Shown one piece after another: positions 1 through 5,908 of a stretch of DNA of 6,920 nucleotides; positions within the stretch are counted from its first letter, which is position 1; each line of letters opens with the position of its first letter. Below the pieces are notes generated by a model. It ran no database searches and was not told where the DNA came from. It was given only the letters and a program-made list of their open reading frames with translations. The stretch lies in assembly GCA_015233705.1 (NCBI GenBank), contig JADFXE010000066.1, positions 1 through 6,920 on the forward strand, written 5' to 3'. The position numbers and the translations under genes were made by a program. This DNA comes from Candidatus Omnitrophota bacterium (GTDB taxonomy: Bacteria > Omnitrophota > Koll11 > Zapsychrales > Fredricksoniimonadaceae).

Positions 1-1
1 C

Positions 2-709
2 CGCGACGGGTTGGACCGCTACATGCACAAGTCCTGCGCCAACTCCCTGGAGGGAGTGGATTGCGTCATTCACCTGGCCGACACCTCGCGTCCTATCGGC
101 GAGGAAGAGTTCCGCGTGGTCGAGCGGCTCAAGCATCTGACCATTCCAGTCATCCTGGGGCTGAACAAGATCGATCTTAAAGGCGAGTTCCTGCATCAGT
201 ACATCTCGCTCTGGGAGGATGCCCGCAAGAAGAAGATCGACGAGATAGAGAATCTTACAATGCTGCCTTTGTCCGGCAAGGAGGGCACGCAGGTCGAGAA
301 GCTGATTGACATCATTTTTTCTGTCCTGCCTGACGCGCCGCTTTTCTACGATCAGGAGATCGTCTGCGACATTCCCAGGAAACTGGTTGTTGCGGACATC
401 ATTCGCGAGAAGTTGTTCTGTTTGACGCGCGAGGAGGTCCCGCATTCGATCGCGGTGACCGTCGAGGAGATGCGTCCGGTCAAGGGCAAGACGGTCCGCA
501 TCACGGCCAATATCCTGGTTGAGCGCGATTCCCAGAAGGAGATCATCATCGGCAAGGGCGGGCAGCTGGTCCAGAAGGTCGGGTTTAGGCCGGGCGCGGA
601 GCTGGAAGCGCGTTTGGAGAGCAAGGTCTTTCGGGAGCTTTATGTGAAAGAGCAGAAGAACTGGCGCGACGATGTCACGATCCTGGCGGATATGGGGTAT
701 CAGTTCTAG
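2..709 (+). CDS. era: GTPase Era, C-terminal part (5' end outside window)
   Basis: Era is an essential GTPase that binds the 3' end of 16S rRNA and helps mature the 30S subunit. The reading frame is open from base 2, so the start and the G1-G3 motifs (P-loop, DTPG) lie upstream. About 235 residues are visible against roughly 300 for the family. Visible are the G4 motif NKID (164-175), a G5-like PLSGKEG, the linker IIREKLFCLTREEVPHS, and a type II KH domain with VERDSQKEIIIGKGG, in which GKGG lies at 551-562. The protein ends with the family-typical NWRDD and a C-terminal aromatic tail. One oddity is FRPG just after the KH GxxG loop, where most Era proteins have an Ala-Arg pair. The TTG at 11 and ATG at 23 are internal codons, not starts. 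The next gene begins 18 bases after the stop, suggesting cotranscription. The family call is secure. Confidence 0.96.
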   Translation, partial: RDGLDRYMHKSCANSLEGVDCVIHLADTSRPIGEEEFRVVERLKHLTIPVILGLNKIDLKGEFLHQYISLWEDARKKKIDEIENLTMLPLSGKEGTQVEKLIDIIFSVLPDAPLFYDQEIVCDIPRKLVVADIIREKLFCLTREEVPHSIAVTVEEMRPVKGKTVRITANILVERDSQKEIIIGKGGQLVQKVGFRPGAELEARLESKVFRELYVKEQKNWRDDVTILADMGYQF

Positions 710-727
710 GCGCAACAGGAAGCCCGA

Positions 728-2140
728 ATGGCAAGATTTCTTTTTGTTAATCCTTCAACCAATGATGTCAAGGGCGCCACGGCAGTAGCCTTGACCATGC
801 CGCCTTTGGGGCTGGCTTATTTGGCCGCGGCCCTGCAGGCCTCCGGTCATGAGGCCAGGATCATTGATGCCCATCTCGAGGGATTTTTACCTCAAGATGT
901 GGTCGCTTCTGTCAGCGAAGCGCCTGATGTTGTCGGAATATCGTCCAATATCCTGACTATCAGGCCGGCACTGCGTTATGCAGCGGCGCTCAAGGGTGCT
1001 TTTCCCGCGGCCCGGGTCATTTTGGGTGGACCGTATGCATCGATCATGGGCCGGAAGTTGCTGGAAGATCGGCCGTTCATTGATGCGGTTATTGTCGGCG
1101 AAGGTGAGCGGACCATTTGCGAGATTGCTCTAGGCCTTTCGCAACCGGATCCTTTTCGCGATGTGAAGGGTGTAATGTTCCGCTGTGCCGGTCAGGTCAT
1201 CGATAACGGTCCGCGGGACTTTGTAAGCGATATTGACGCGCTTCCGTTTCCTGCGTACGGCCTTTTGCCGGATTTGAGGCGGTATCGTTCGCGCAGCCGC
1301 GCTTCTCCGGTCGGGTATATCTTCACCAGTCGTGGATGCCCGGCCGCGTGCACCTTCTGTTACCGAACTTTTGGCGCGCGGTTTCGTGCGCGTTCGCCGG
1401 AGAAAGTACTTGAGGAAATCGCCTATCTGCGGGAGCATTACGGCATTTGCCAGCTGGATATCCTGGATGATAATTTCACTTTTGATGCGGCCCGTGCCAG
1501 GCGTATTCTGGAGATGATCCGCGATCGCCATCCGGGTCTTAAGATCAATCTTCAGATCGGTGTGCGTGTGCACAGTCTCGACGAATCGCTTCTTAAAGTT
1601 ATGAAGGAAGCGGGCGTTTTTAAATTCGGGTTTGGTATCGAGAGCGGCGATCAGGCCATGCTCAAGCGCATCAAGAAGGGGTTGAGCCTGGAGAGAGCTG
1701 TTGAGCTTGTGCGTCTCGCGAGAAGTATGGGGTTCGTGACGCACGGGTATTTTATGATCGGATTTCCTGGTGACACGCCCGAGACCATGCAGCGCACCAT
1801 TGATTTCGCCGTCAAGCTTGATCCGCACTATGCGAGCTTTTCCATTTGCACGCCTCTTCCGGGTACAGAGATGTTTGATGATATTGTCAAAAATGGAACG
1901 ATGTTGGAGGATGTCTCGGAGGGTATTGATGAAGGAATTTTCGCATTGAAGTCACTCTTTCGTTACGGTGACGCTGATCCCGACGATGTTGTGCGCTATT
2001 GCAAGAAGGCCTGGAAAAATTTTTACCTGCGTCCGGGGAAGATTGTGGATGTCCTTTCGACAGTTCGTTCGTGGGGAGAAGCGGGTTGGCTTTGGCGCGT
2101 GGTCAGTGATATACAACGTTCGAGGGGTTCGAATCAGTAA
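728..2140 (+). CDS. B12-binding-domain radical SAM protein, substrate unknown
   Basis: This 470-residue protein has the two-domain layout of cobalamin-dependent (class B/BchE-like) radical SAM enzymes. Residues 1-140 form a Rossmann-like B12-binding-type domain: strand FLFVNP at 4-9, PPLGLAYLA at 25-33, LGGPYAS at 99-105 and IVGEGE at 122-127. The radical SAM core follows at about 195-400. Its cluster motif is C204-P-A-A-C208-T-F-C211 (bases 1337-1360), which should bind 4Fe-4S and SAM. Further core motifs are LDDNFTFD (246-253), GIESGD (303-308) and GFPGDTPE (345-352). A C-terminal helical part of about 60 residues follows, as in hopanoid- and BchE-type relatives. The start is supported by AGGAAG at 717-722, five bases upstream of the ATG. 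Family members do methylations, ring closures and other radical chemistry, so the substrate cannot be named. The neighbours era and nth give no pathway clue. The DAHLEG string at 47-52 fits DxHxxG by letter but sits after the second strand, so it is probably not the cobalt ligand motif. Confidence 0.9.
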   Translation: MARFLFVNPSTNDVKGATAVALTMPPLGLAYLAAALQASGHEARIIDAHLEGFLPQDVVASVSEAPDVVGISSNILTIRPALRYAAALKGAFPAARVILGGPYASIMGRKLLEDRPFIDAVIVGEGERTICEIALGLSQPDPFRDVKGVMFRCAGQVIDNGPRDFVSDIDALPFPAYGLLPDLRRYRSRSRASPVGYIFTSRGCPAACTFCYRTFGARFRARSPEKVLEEIAYLREHYGICQLDILDDNFTFDAARARRILEMIRDRHPGLKINLQIGVRVHSLDESLLKVMKEAGVFKFGFGIESGDQAMLKRIKKGLSLERAVELVRLARSMGFVTHGYFMIGFPGDTPETMQRTIDFAVKLDPHYASFSICTPLPGTEMFDDIVKNGTMLEDVSEGIDEGIFALKSLFRYGDADPDDVVRYCKKAWKNFYLRPGKIVDVLSTVRSWGEAGWLWRVVSDIQRSRGSNQ

Positions 2141-2161
2141 ACTTGAGGAAGCGGGTTCCCA

Positions 2162-2827
2162 ATGAGATTGATGAATAATGTGCAGATGGATGTTGTGGTC
2201 CGCAAGATTAGGGCTGCGGTTCAGCATCTGCCCGACCCCTCTGTCACGCTCGTCGGTAAACGCTGGCAGTCGCCGTATCTGGTCCTGATCTCGTGCCTGC
2301 TCAGCCTGCGCACCAAGGATGAGACGACACTGCCGGCTTCACAGAGGTTATTTGAACTTGCCGACACGCCGGAGCGCATGGTAAAGTTGTCGGCTGCAAA
2401 AATCGAACGGGCCATTTTTCCGGTCGGTTTTTACCGGACCAAGGCCCGACGGATCATTGATATATCGCGTGATATTCTGGGACGCTTCGGCGGAAAAGTG
2501 CCGGACACCATTGAGGACCTTTTGACCTTGAAGGGCGTTGGCCGCAAGACCGCCAATCTGGTCCTGACCGAGGGATTTCACAAGCCCGCGATGTGCGTTG
2601 ACACGCACGTCCACCGGATCTCCAATCGTTTGGGGTATATCAAGACCAGGACTCCGGAAGAGACGGAAACGGCGCTCAGGGAAAAGCTTCCCGGAAAGTT
2701 CTGGGGAGAATATAACGCGCTTTTGGTTTTGTGGGGGCAAAATGTCTGCCGGCCGGTCTCGCCGAAATGTTCAGCGTGTCCGCTTAGCGGCATCTGTCAG
2801 CAGGTAGGCGTCGAACAACATCGTTGA
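2162..2827 (+). CDS. nth: Endonuclease III, DNA glycosylase/AP lyase
   Basis: This base-excision repair enzyme removes oxidised pyrimidines and cuts the abasic strand by beta-elimination. It is 221 residues long, close to the family norm of about 210. The helix-hairpin-helix is LKGVGRKTA at 123-131, with the catalytic lysine at K129. The catalytic aspartate is D147 in CVDTHVHR. The C-terminal 4Fe-4S loop is complete, with C196-x6-C203-x2-C206-x5-C212. Near the N-terminus the segment LLSLRTKDETT (46-56) has Leu-Arg where the E. coli type has Ala-Gln (SAQTTD), a variation seen in other lineages. GAGGA at 2145-2149 lies 12 bases before the ATG; a second in-frame ATG at 2171 is farther away and less likely. 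The gene sits 21 bases after the radical SAM gene and directly before the CBS protein, so it is probably in the same operon. All catalytic and cluster residues are present, so I expect an active enzyme. Confidence 0.96.
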   Translation: MRLMNNVQMDVVVRKIRAAVQHLPDPSVTLVGKRWQSPYLVLISCLLSLRTKDETTLPASQRLFELADTPERMVKLSAAKIERAIFPVGFYRTKARRIIDISRDILGRFGGKVPDTIEDLLTLKGVGRKTANLVLTEGFHKPAMCVDTHVHRISNRLGYIKTRTPEETETALREKLPGKFWGEYNALLVLWGQNVCRPVSPKCSACPLSGICQQVGVEQHR

Positions 2828-2839
2828 TTGCTTTCGAAT

Positions 2840-4132
2840 ATGGCTGATCAATTCTTTATTTATTTTTCCGAGATACTGGGATTTCCCGTTGTGGATTCCG
2901 CCGGATTTCGTGTCGGCCGGGTTTACGACCTTTCCATTGCCCTCAATAATGATATTTATCCCCGCGCCAAGAGCATTATCATTAAAAAAGGGGTTTTGGC
3001 TTCCCGTTATGCCGAGGTTCCGCTCACGGAGCTTCACAAGATCGCGGGCAAGATTTTCCTGAAATGCTCCGCGGCATCGATCCGGTTCCAGAAAGACAAG
3101 GTGGCCTGTGAGTTCGGTCTGCGGCGCGATCTTTTGGACCAGCAGGTCGTTGACGTCGAGAACAAAAAGGTCGTGCGCGTCAATGACGTCCATCTTTTGC
3201 GGGTCGACAATCAGCTGCATATCGCCCACGTTGACGTTGGTCTGCGCGGGATTATCCGTCGTCTTGACTGGGAGCCGTTTGTGGATGCGCTGGTTCGTCT
3301 TTTTAAGAGAGAGGCGGATTATCTGACCGCGGAGGAGCTTGTGTCCTGGAAGAATTCGCAGGTCCTCACGCTGGGGAACCTGAAGAATGTTCTGAAATTG
3401 GATGTTTCGCGCGAGAAGATCGCCAAGATTCCTCCGGTGGCTTTGGCGGATATCATGAAGGATCTGGATATTTTTGAGAAGACCTCTCTTTTTCGGACAC
3501 TGTCTCCGGACGTTCAGCTAAAGGTATTCGCGGATATGATCCCGGACGATAAGGTCAGTCTGGTGGATCAGCTGGAGGATAGGGAGGCGGCTCAACTGGT
3601 GACGAATATCCCCTCCGACGAGGCCGCGGATTTTCTGATGGTCCTTCCCAAGGCGCGCATGCAGCAGCTCTTTCGGCTTATGGAATCGCAGACATCCAAG
3701 CGTCTGCGCGCGCTTCTGGGTTTTCGTAAGGATTCGGCCGGCGGCCTGATGGCGGCGGAGTATTTGTCCCTGAACAGCAGGGCAACGGCCGGGGACGCGA
3801 TGAACAAGATCAAGGCCAGCGTTGATCATCCGGGCAGCCTGACCACGATCTACGTGGTCGACGATAATGGCCGATATTTGGGTACGACTACGATCGGGCG
3901 CTTTATCAATGAAGATGTGAACCGACCCATCCTGGAGACCTGCCATCCGCACAAGTTGTTTGTCAGGACAGACGATGGCATGGAGAAGGTGGCGCTTTTG
4001 ATCGAGCAGTACAAGTATTCTGCGATCCCGGTCTTGGATGAGAATGATATCCTGGTGGGATCCATCACGGTTGACGACGTCATGGAAGAGCTCATCACGA
4101 TCGCCTGGGGCAAATACAAGGACCAGTTATGA
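2840..4132 (+). CDS. Soluble PRC-barrel / MgtE-N / CBS-pair protein, probable Mg2+ sensor
   Basis: This 430-residue protein has no membrane segment. Residues 8-85 and about 96-140 look like two PRC-barrel modules, each opening with a phrase such as SEILGFPVVD or DLLDQQVVDV. Residues 197-300 resemble the superhelical MgtE N domain, with repeated acidic helices such as LEDREAAQLV and IPSDEAADFL and the signature RKDSAGGLMAAEYLSL at 296-311 (compare PEDSAGRLMTPEY of MgtE). Residues 303-425 form a CBS pair, with TTIYVVDDNGRYLG, SAIPVLDENDILVG and ITVDDVMEEL. In MgtE these domains sense cytosolic Mg2+ and close the pore; here the chain stops right after the second CBS domain and no channel follows. 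I chose ATG 2840 because MADQFFIYFSEILG fits the family start; an in-frame TTG at 2828 directly after the nth stop would add four residues. No clear Shine-Dalgarno site is visible, so coupling to nth is possible. The end overlaps the Nramp-like gene by ATGA. Domains are confident; the Mg2+-sensor role is inferred. Confidence 0.88.
   Translation: MADQFFIYFSEILGFPVVDSAGFRVGRVYDLSIALNNDIYPRAKSIIIKKGVLASRYAEVPLTELHKIAGKIFLKCSAASIRFQKDKVACEFGLRRDLLDQQVVDVENKKVVRVNDVHLLRVDNQLHIAHVDVGLRGIIRRLDWEPFVDALVRLFKREADYLTAEELVSWKNSQVLTLGNLKNVLKLDVSREKIAKIPPVALADIMKDLDIFEKTSLFRTLSPDVQLKVFADMIPDDKVSLVDQLEDREAAQLVTNIPSDEAADFLMVLPKARMQQLFRLMESQTSKRLRALLGFRKDSAGGLMAAEYLSLNSRATAGDAMNKIKASVDHPGSLTTIYVVDDNGRYLGTTTIGRFINEDVNRPILETCHPHKLFVRTDDGMEKVALLIEQYKYSAIPVLDENDILVGSITVDDVMEELITIAWGKYKDQL
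4118..4122 (+). promoter_or_regulatory. Ribosome binding site for the Nramp-related gene
   Basis: AAGGA lies six bases before ATG 4129 and inside the last codons of the upstream sensor gene. With the ATGA stop/start overlap at 4129-4132 it fixes the start and points to coupled translation of the two proteins. Confidence 0.75.
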
Positions 4133-5463
4133 AGATCATTGAAAAGATCAAGTCCAGCCCGGTTGTCAGGAATTTCTTTCTTTTTTTGGCCATTCTGGGG
4201 CCCGGGATCGTTACCGGCAGCGTGGACAATGACGCCGGCGGCATCACGACCTATTCGGTCGCTGGTGCCATTTACGGATATGGCCTTTTGTGGACGCTGA
4301 TCCCGTCGTTCATTGCGCTTTTTGTGGTCCAGGAGATGAACCTAAGGATGGGCGTCATCACCGGCAAGGGATTGGCGGATCTGATCCGTGAGAACTTTGG
4401 CGTCAAGATCACGGCGTTCATCTTTCTGGGGCTGATCATTGCGGACATCGGCAACACGGCCACCGAGTTCGCCGGTGTTGCCGGTAGTATGTCGATCTTC
4501 GGGGTCAGTAAGTATCTTTCTGTACCGATCACGGCGGTCGCGGTTTGGATCCTGGCAACCAAAGGCAATTACAAGATCGCCGAGCGGATCTTTCTGTTTT
4601 TCAGTTTCTGCCTGCTGTTTTATATCGTCTCCGCCATCATGGCGAAACCGGACTGGTCCGCGATCGGCACGGCGTTTGTCAAGCCGGAGGTGCGGTTTAA
4701 CAATGAATATCTCAGCATGGTCCTGGGCCTCATCGGGACCACGATCGCGCCGTGGATGCAGTTTTACATGCAGTCGGCGGTTATTGAGAAGGGGATCACG
4801 GTTAAGGAATACAAGTTCGCGCTGGCGGACGTGGTGGTGGGCTGCACTGCGACGGTGGTTGTCGCGTTTTTCATCATCATTTCCTGCGCGGCCACGCTTC
4901 ACAAGAACGGCGTGGTCATCAAGGAAGCGGCTGACGCGGCTATGGCCCTCAAACCATTTGCCGGTGTCCTCGCGTCCCAGGTTTTTGCCTTCGGTCTTTT
5001 TATTGCCTCAGCTTTCTCCGCAACGATTCTGCCGCTGGCGACCGCGTTCTATGTCTGCGAAGCCTTTGGGTTTGAGGCCGGCATCGATAAGCGCATGGAC
5101 GAGGCGCCGCAATTTTACTGGCTTTTCGGCAGCATCATCGCCATCGCGGTCGGGATCATCCTCATGCCCAACGCGCCCCTGATCGCGATCACCATCTGGA
5201 CGCAGGTCATCAATGCCATGCTCCTGCCGGTGGTCCTTATTTCCATGATCTACATGGTTAACAGCCGCTACATCATGGGTGACTACGTCAATAACCGGAT
5301 TCAGAACCTGATTGGCTGGACCACGACCGTGGTGTTGATCATCCTGACGGTCCTGCTGATCGTTTCTCCTCTGGAGCCTGTTTTCCAGAAGATCTTTCAC
5401 AGGACGCCGGCAACGGCTCAGGTTTCAGGGGGAAGCGCTCAGGTCCAGGGAACCAAGACTTGA
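4129..5463 (+). CDS. Nramp-superfamily permease, probable Mg2+ type (NRMT-like)
   Basis: This 444-residue inner-membrane protein has about 11 predicted membrane segments, at roughly 17-45, 47-70, 92-118, 131-145, 153-172, 194-218, 233-258, 277-311, 328-346, 349-376 and 393-413. A polar tail follows from 415. The first helix has GPGIVTGSVDNDAGG: the DPGN metal-binding motif of Mn/Fe Nramps is replaced by D35-A36-G37-G38. In helix 6, GLIGTTIAPWMQ replaces the canonical MPH, so the metal-coordinating methionine is A207 and the histidine is W209. As I recall the SLC11 literature, loss of the Asn and the Met (to Gly and Ala) marks Nramp-related magnesium transporters, which take a hydrated Mg2+ and are not proton-coupled; I could not align it here. 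The preceding gene, overlapping by four bases, encodes MgtE-type Mg2+ sensor domains, which supports Mg2+ as the substrate. Superfamily membership is secure and the substrate is inferred. Mn2+ or another divalent ion remains possible. Confidence 0.9.
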   Translation: MKIIEKIKSSPVVRNFFLFLAILGPGIVTGSVDNDAGGITTYSVAGAIYGYGLLWTLIPSFIALFVVQEMNLRMGVITGKGLADLIRENFGVKITAFIFLGLIIADIGNTATEFAGVAGSMSIFGVSKYLSVPITAVAVWILATKGNYKIAERIFLFFSFCLLFYIVSAIMAKPDWSAIGTAFVKPEVRFNNEYLSMVLGLIGTTIAPWMQFYMQSAVIEKGITVKEYKFALADVVVGCTATVVVAFFIIISCAATLHKNGVVIKEAADAAMALKPFAGVLASQVFAFGLFIASAFSATILPLATAFYVCEAFGFEAGIDKRMDEAPQFYWLFGSIIAIAVGIILMPNAPLIAITIWTQVINAMLLPVVLISMIYMVNSRYIMGDYVNNRIQNLIGWTTTVVLIILTVLLIVSPLEPVFQKIFHRTPATAQVSGGSAQVQGTKT

Positions 5464-5487
5464 TGCGCTTTATGCGTTTCTTTGCGG

Positions 5488-5515
5488 TTGACAGAGTCAC
5501 ATAAAAGAATATAAT
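5488..5515 (+). promoter_or_regulatory. Consensus sigma-70-type promoter of rpsU
   Basis: TTGACA at 5488-5493 and TATAAT at 5510-5515 both match the housekeeping consensus exactly, with a 16-base spacer. Transcription should start near 5521-5523, giving a leader of about 57 bases before the S21 start. The leader has a weak inverted repeat (CTTTTA at 5523-5528 against TAAAAAG at 5535-5541) and is otherwise A-rich. The promoter lies just after the Nramp-like gene, where I see no good terminator, so some readthrough into rpsU is also possible. Confidence 0.88.
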
Positions 5516-5578
5516 TAATCCACTTTTAGTCTGATAAAAAGAATAGAAATCCACAATACCTGAAGGTTGGTGAAAAAC

Positions 5579-5749
5579 ATGGTGGAAGTCAGGATCACGG
5601 ACAGGAACGGTTTTGAGAAGGCCCTGCGCACGTTCAAGAAATTGTGCCAGCGCGAAGGTTTTCTCGTCGAGCTTAAAGAGCGCCGGTTCTATACCAAGCC
5701 CTCTGAGCGCAAGCGCAAGAAGGGCAAAATGGGCGGCAGCATGCGCTGA
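5579..5749 (+). CDS. rpsU: 30S ribosomal protein S21
   Basis: S21 is a small basic protein of the 30S platform that helps initiation on mRNA. The 56-residue product opens with VEVRITDRNGFEKALRTFKK, carries LCQREGFLVELKERRFYTKP at 22-41, and ends in a Lys/Arg-rich tail (SERKRKKGK). All are hallmarks of the family, whose usual length is 55-70. I chose ATG 5579; in-frame TTG 5567 and GTG 5570 would add residues not typical of S21. The likely ribosome site is GAAGG at 5562-5566, 12 bases upstream. The gene is monocistronic, with its own consensus promoter and a strong terminator 20 bases after the stop, fitting a highly expressed ribosomal gene. Confidence 0.95.
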   Translation: MVEVRITDRNGFEKALRTFKKLCQREGFLVELKERRFYTKPSERKRKKGKMGGSMR

Positions 5750-5769
5750 TAGCCCGTAAAGGCTCTGTG

Positions 5770-5808
5770 ACAACGCCGTCCCCTTAAAAGGACGGCGTTG
5801 TATTTTTT
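5770..5808 (+). terminator. Intrinsic terminator after rpsU
   Basis: A perfect 12-bp stem pairs 5770-5781 (ACAACGCCGTCC) with 5790-5801, with an eight-base loop CCTTAAAA, followed by a six-T run at 5803-5808. The reverse strand lacks a T run after the stem, so it should work only for + strand transcripts. Confidence 0.93.
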
Positions 5809-5869
5809 AATGAGGACAAAACTTACGGAGCGAGCAAGGCGAGCGAACATAAGTTGTTGTCCGAATTAA
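5807..5869. repeat. 63-nt imperfect palindrome with mirror-symmetric loop
   Basis: TTAAT at 5807-5811 pairs with ATTAA at 5865-5869. Two opposed G/A mismatches follow (G5812-A5864, A5813-G5863). A 12-bp stem then pairs 5814-5825 (GGACAAAACTTA) with 5850-5862, with a single bulged G at 5856. The 24-base loop contains no T and holds a mirror repeat, AGCGAGC at 5829-5835 and CGAGCGA at 5840-5846 around AAGG. It starts within the T run of the rpsU terminator and has no terminator T run of its own. It resembles REP-type dispersed elements in architecture. Whether it is repeated elsewhere cannot be seen from this window. Confidence 0.7.
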
Positions 5870-5895
5870 CCCCGTCCCCTTCAGCGGCGGTGGGG
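5870..5895 (+). other. GC-rich leader hairpin before the DJ-1/PfpI gene
   Basis: CCCC at 5870-5873 pairs with GGGG at 5892-5895. The stem continues through two G-T pairs, a C-G, a C-C mismatch and two more C-G pairs, with a loop of six bases (TTCAGC). It ends five bases before the AGG used as ribosome site at 5901-5903, so it could affect translation. No T run follows, so it is not a terminator. I see no convincing promoter between 5809 and 5908. Confidence 0.4.
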
Positions 5896-5908
5896 CCGGC
5901 AGGTGCAC

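Noticed and set aside
866..883. DAHLEG in the radical SAM protein as a DxHxxG cobalt-binding motif
   Set aside because: It matches by letters, but lies after the second strand of the domain rather than after the first, where the lower-ligand histidine would sit. Probably chance.
1130..1828. Long minus-strand open frame (232 codons) opposite the radical SAM gene
   Set aside because: The translation shows no family motif, and the + strand carries the full radical SAM signature with its ribosome site. It is a shadow frame.
2828..2839. TTG at 2828 as start of the MgtE-N/CBS protein
   Set aside because: It would abut the nth stop and add only four residues with no Shine-Dalgarno support; ATG 2840 gives the family-like N-terminus. 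Not fully excluded.
4439..5182. Long +1-frame reading frame (247 codons) inside the Nramp-like gene
   Set aside because: The product is Ser/Arg-rich low-complexity with no domain, as expected from out-of-frame reading of a membrane-protein gene.
4129..5463. Calling the permease MntH (Mn2+/H+ symporter)
   Set aside because: The DPGN and MPH metal-binding motifs of MntH are not present, so the standard name would mislead.
5464..5480. Possible terminator after the Nramp-like gene (CGC/GCG followed by TTTCTTT)
   Set aside because: The stem is only three base pairs with an interrupted T run, too weak to support.
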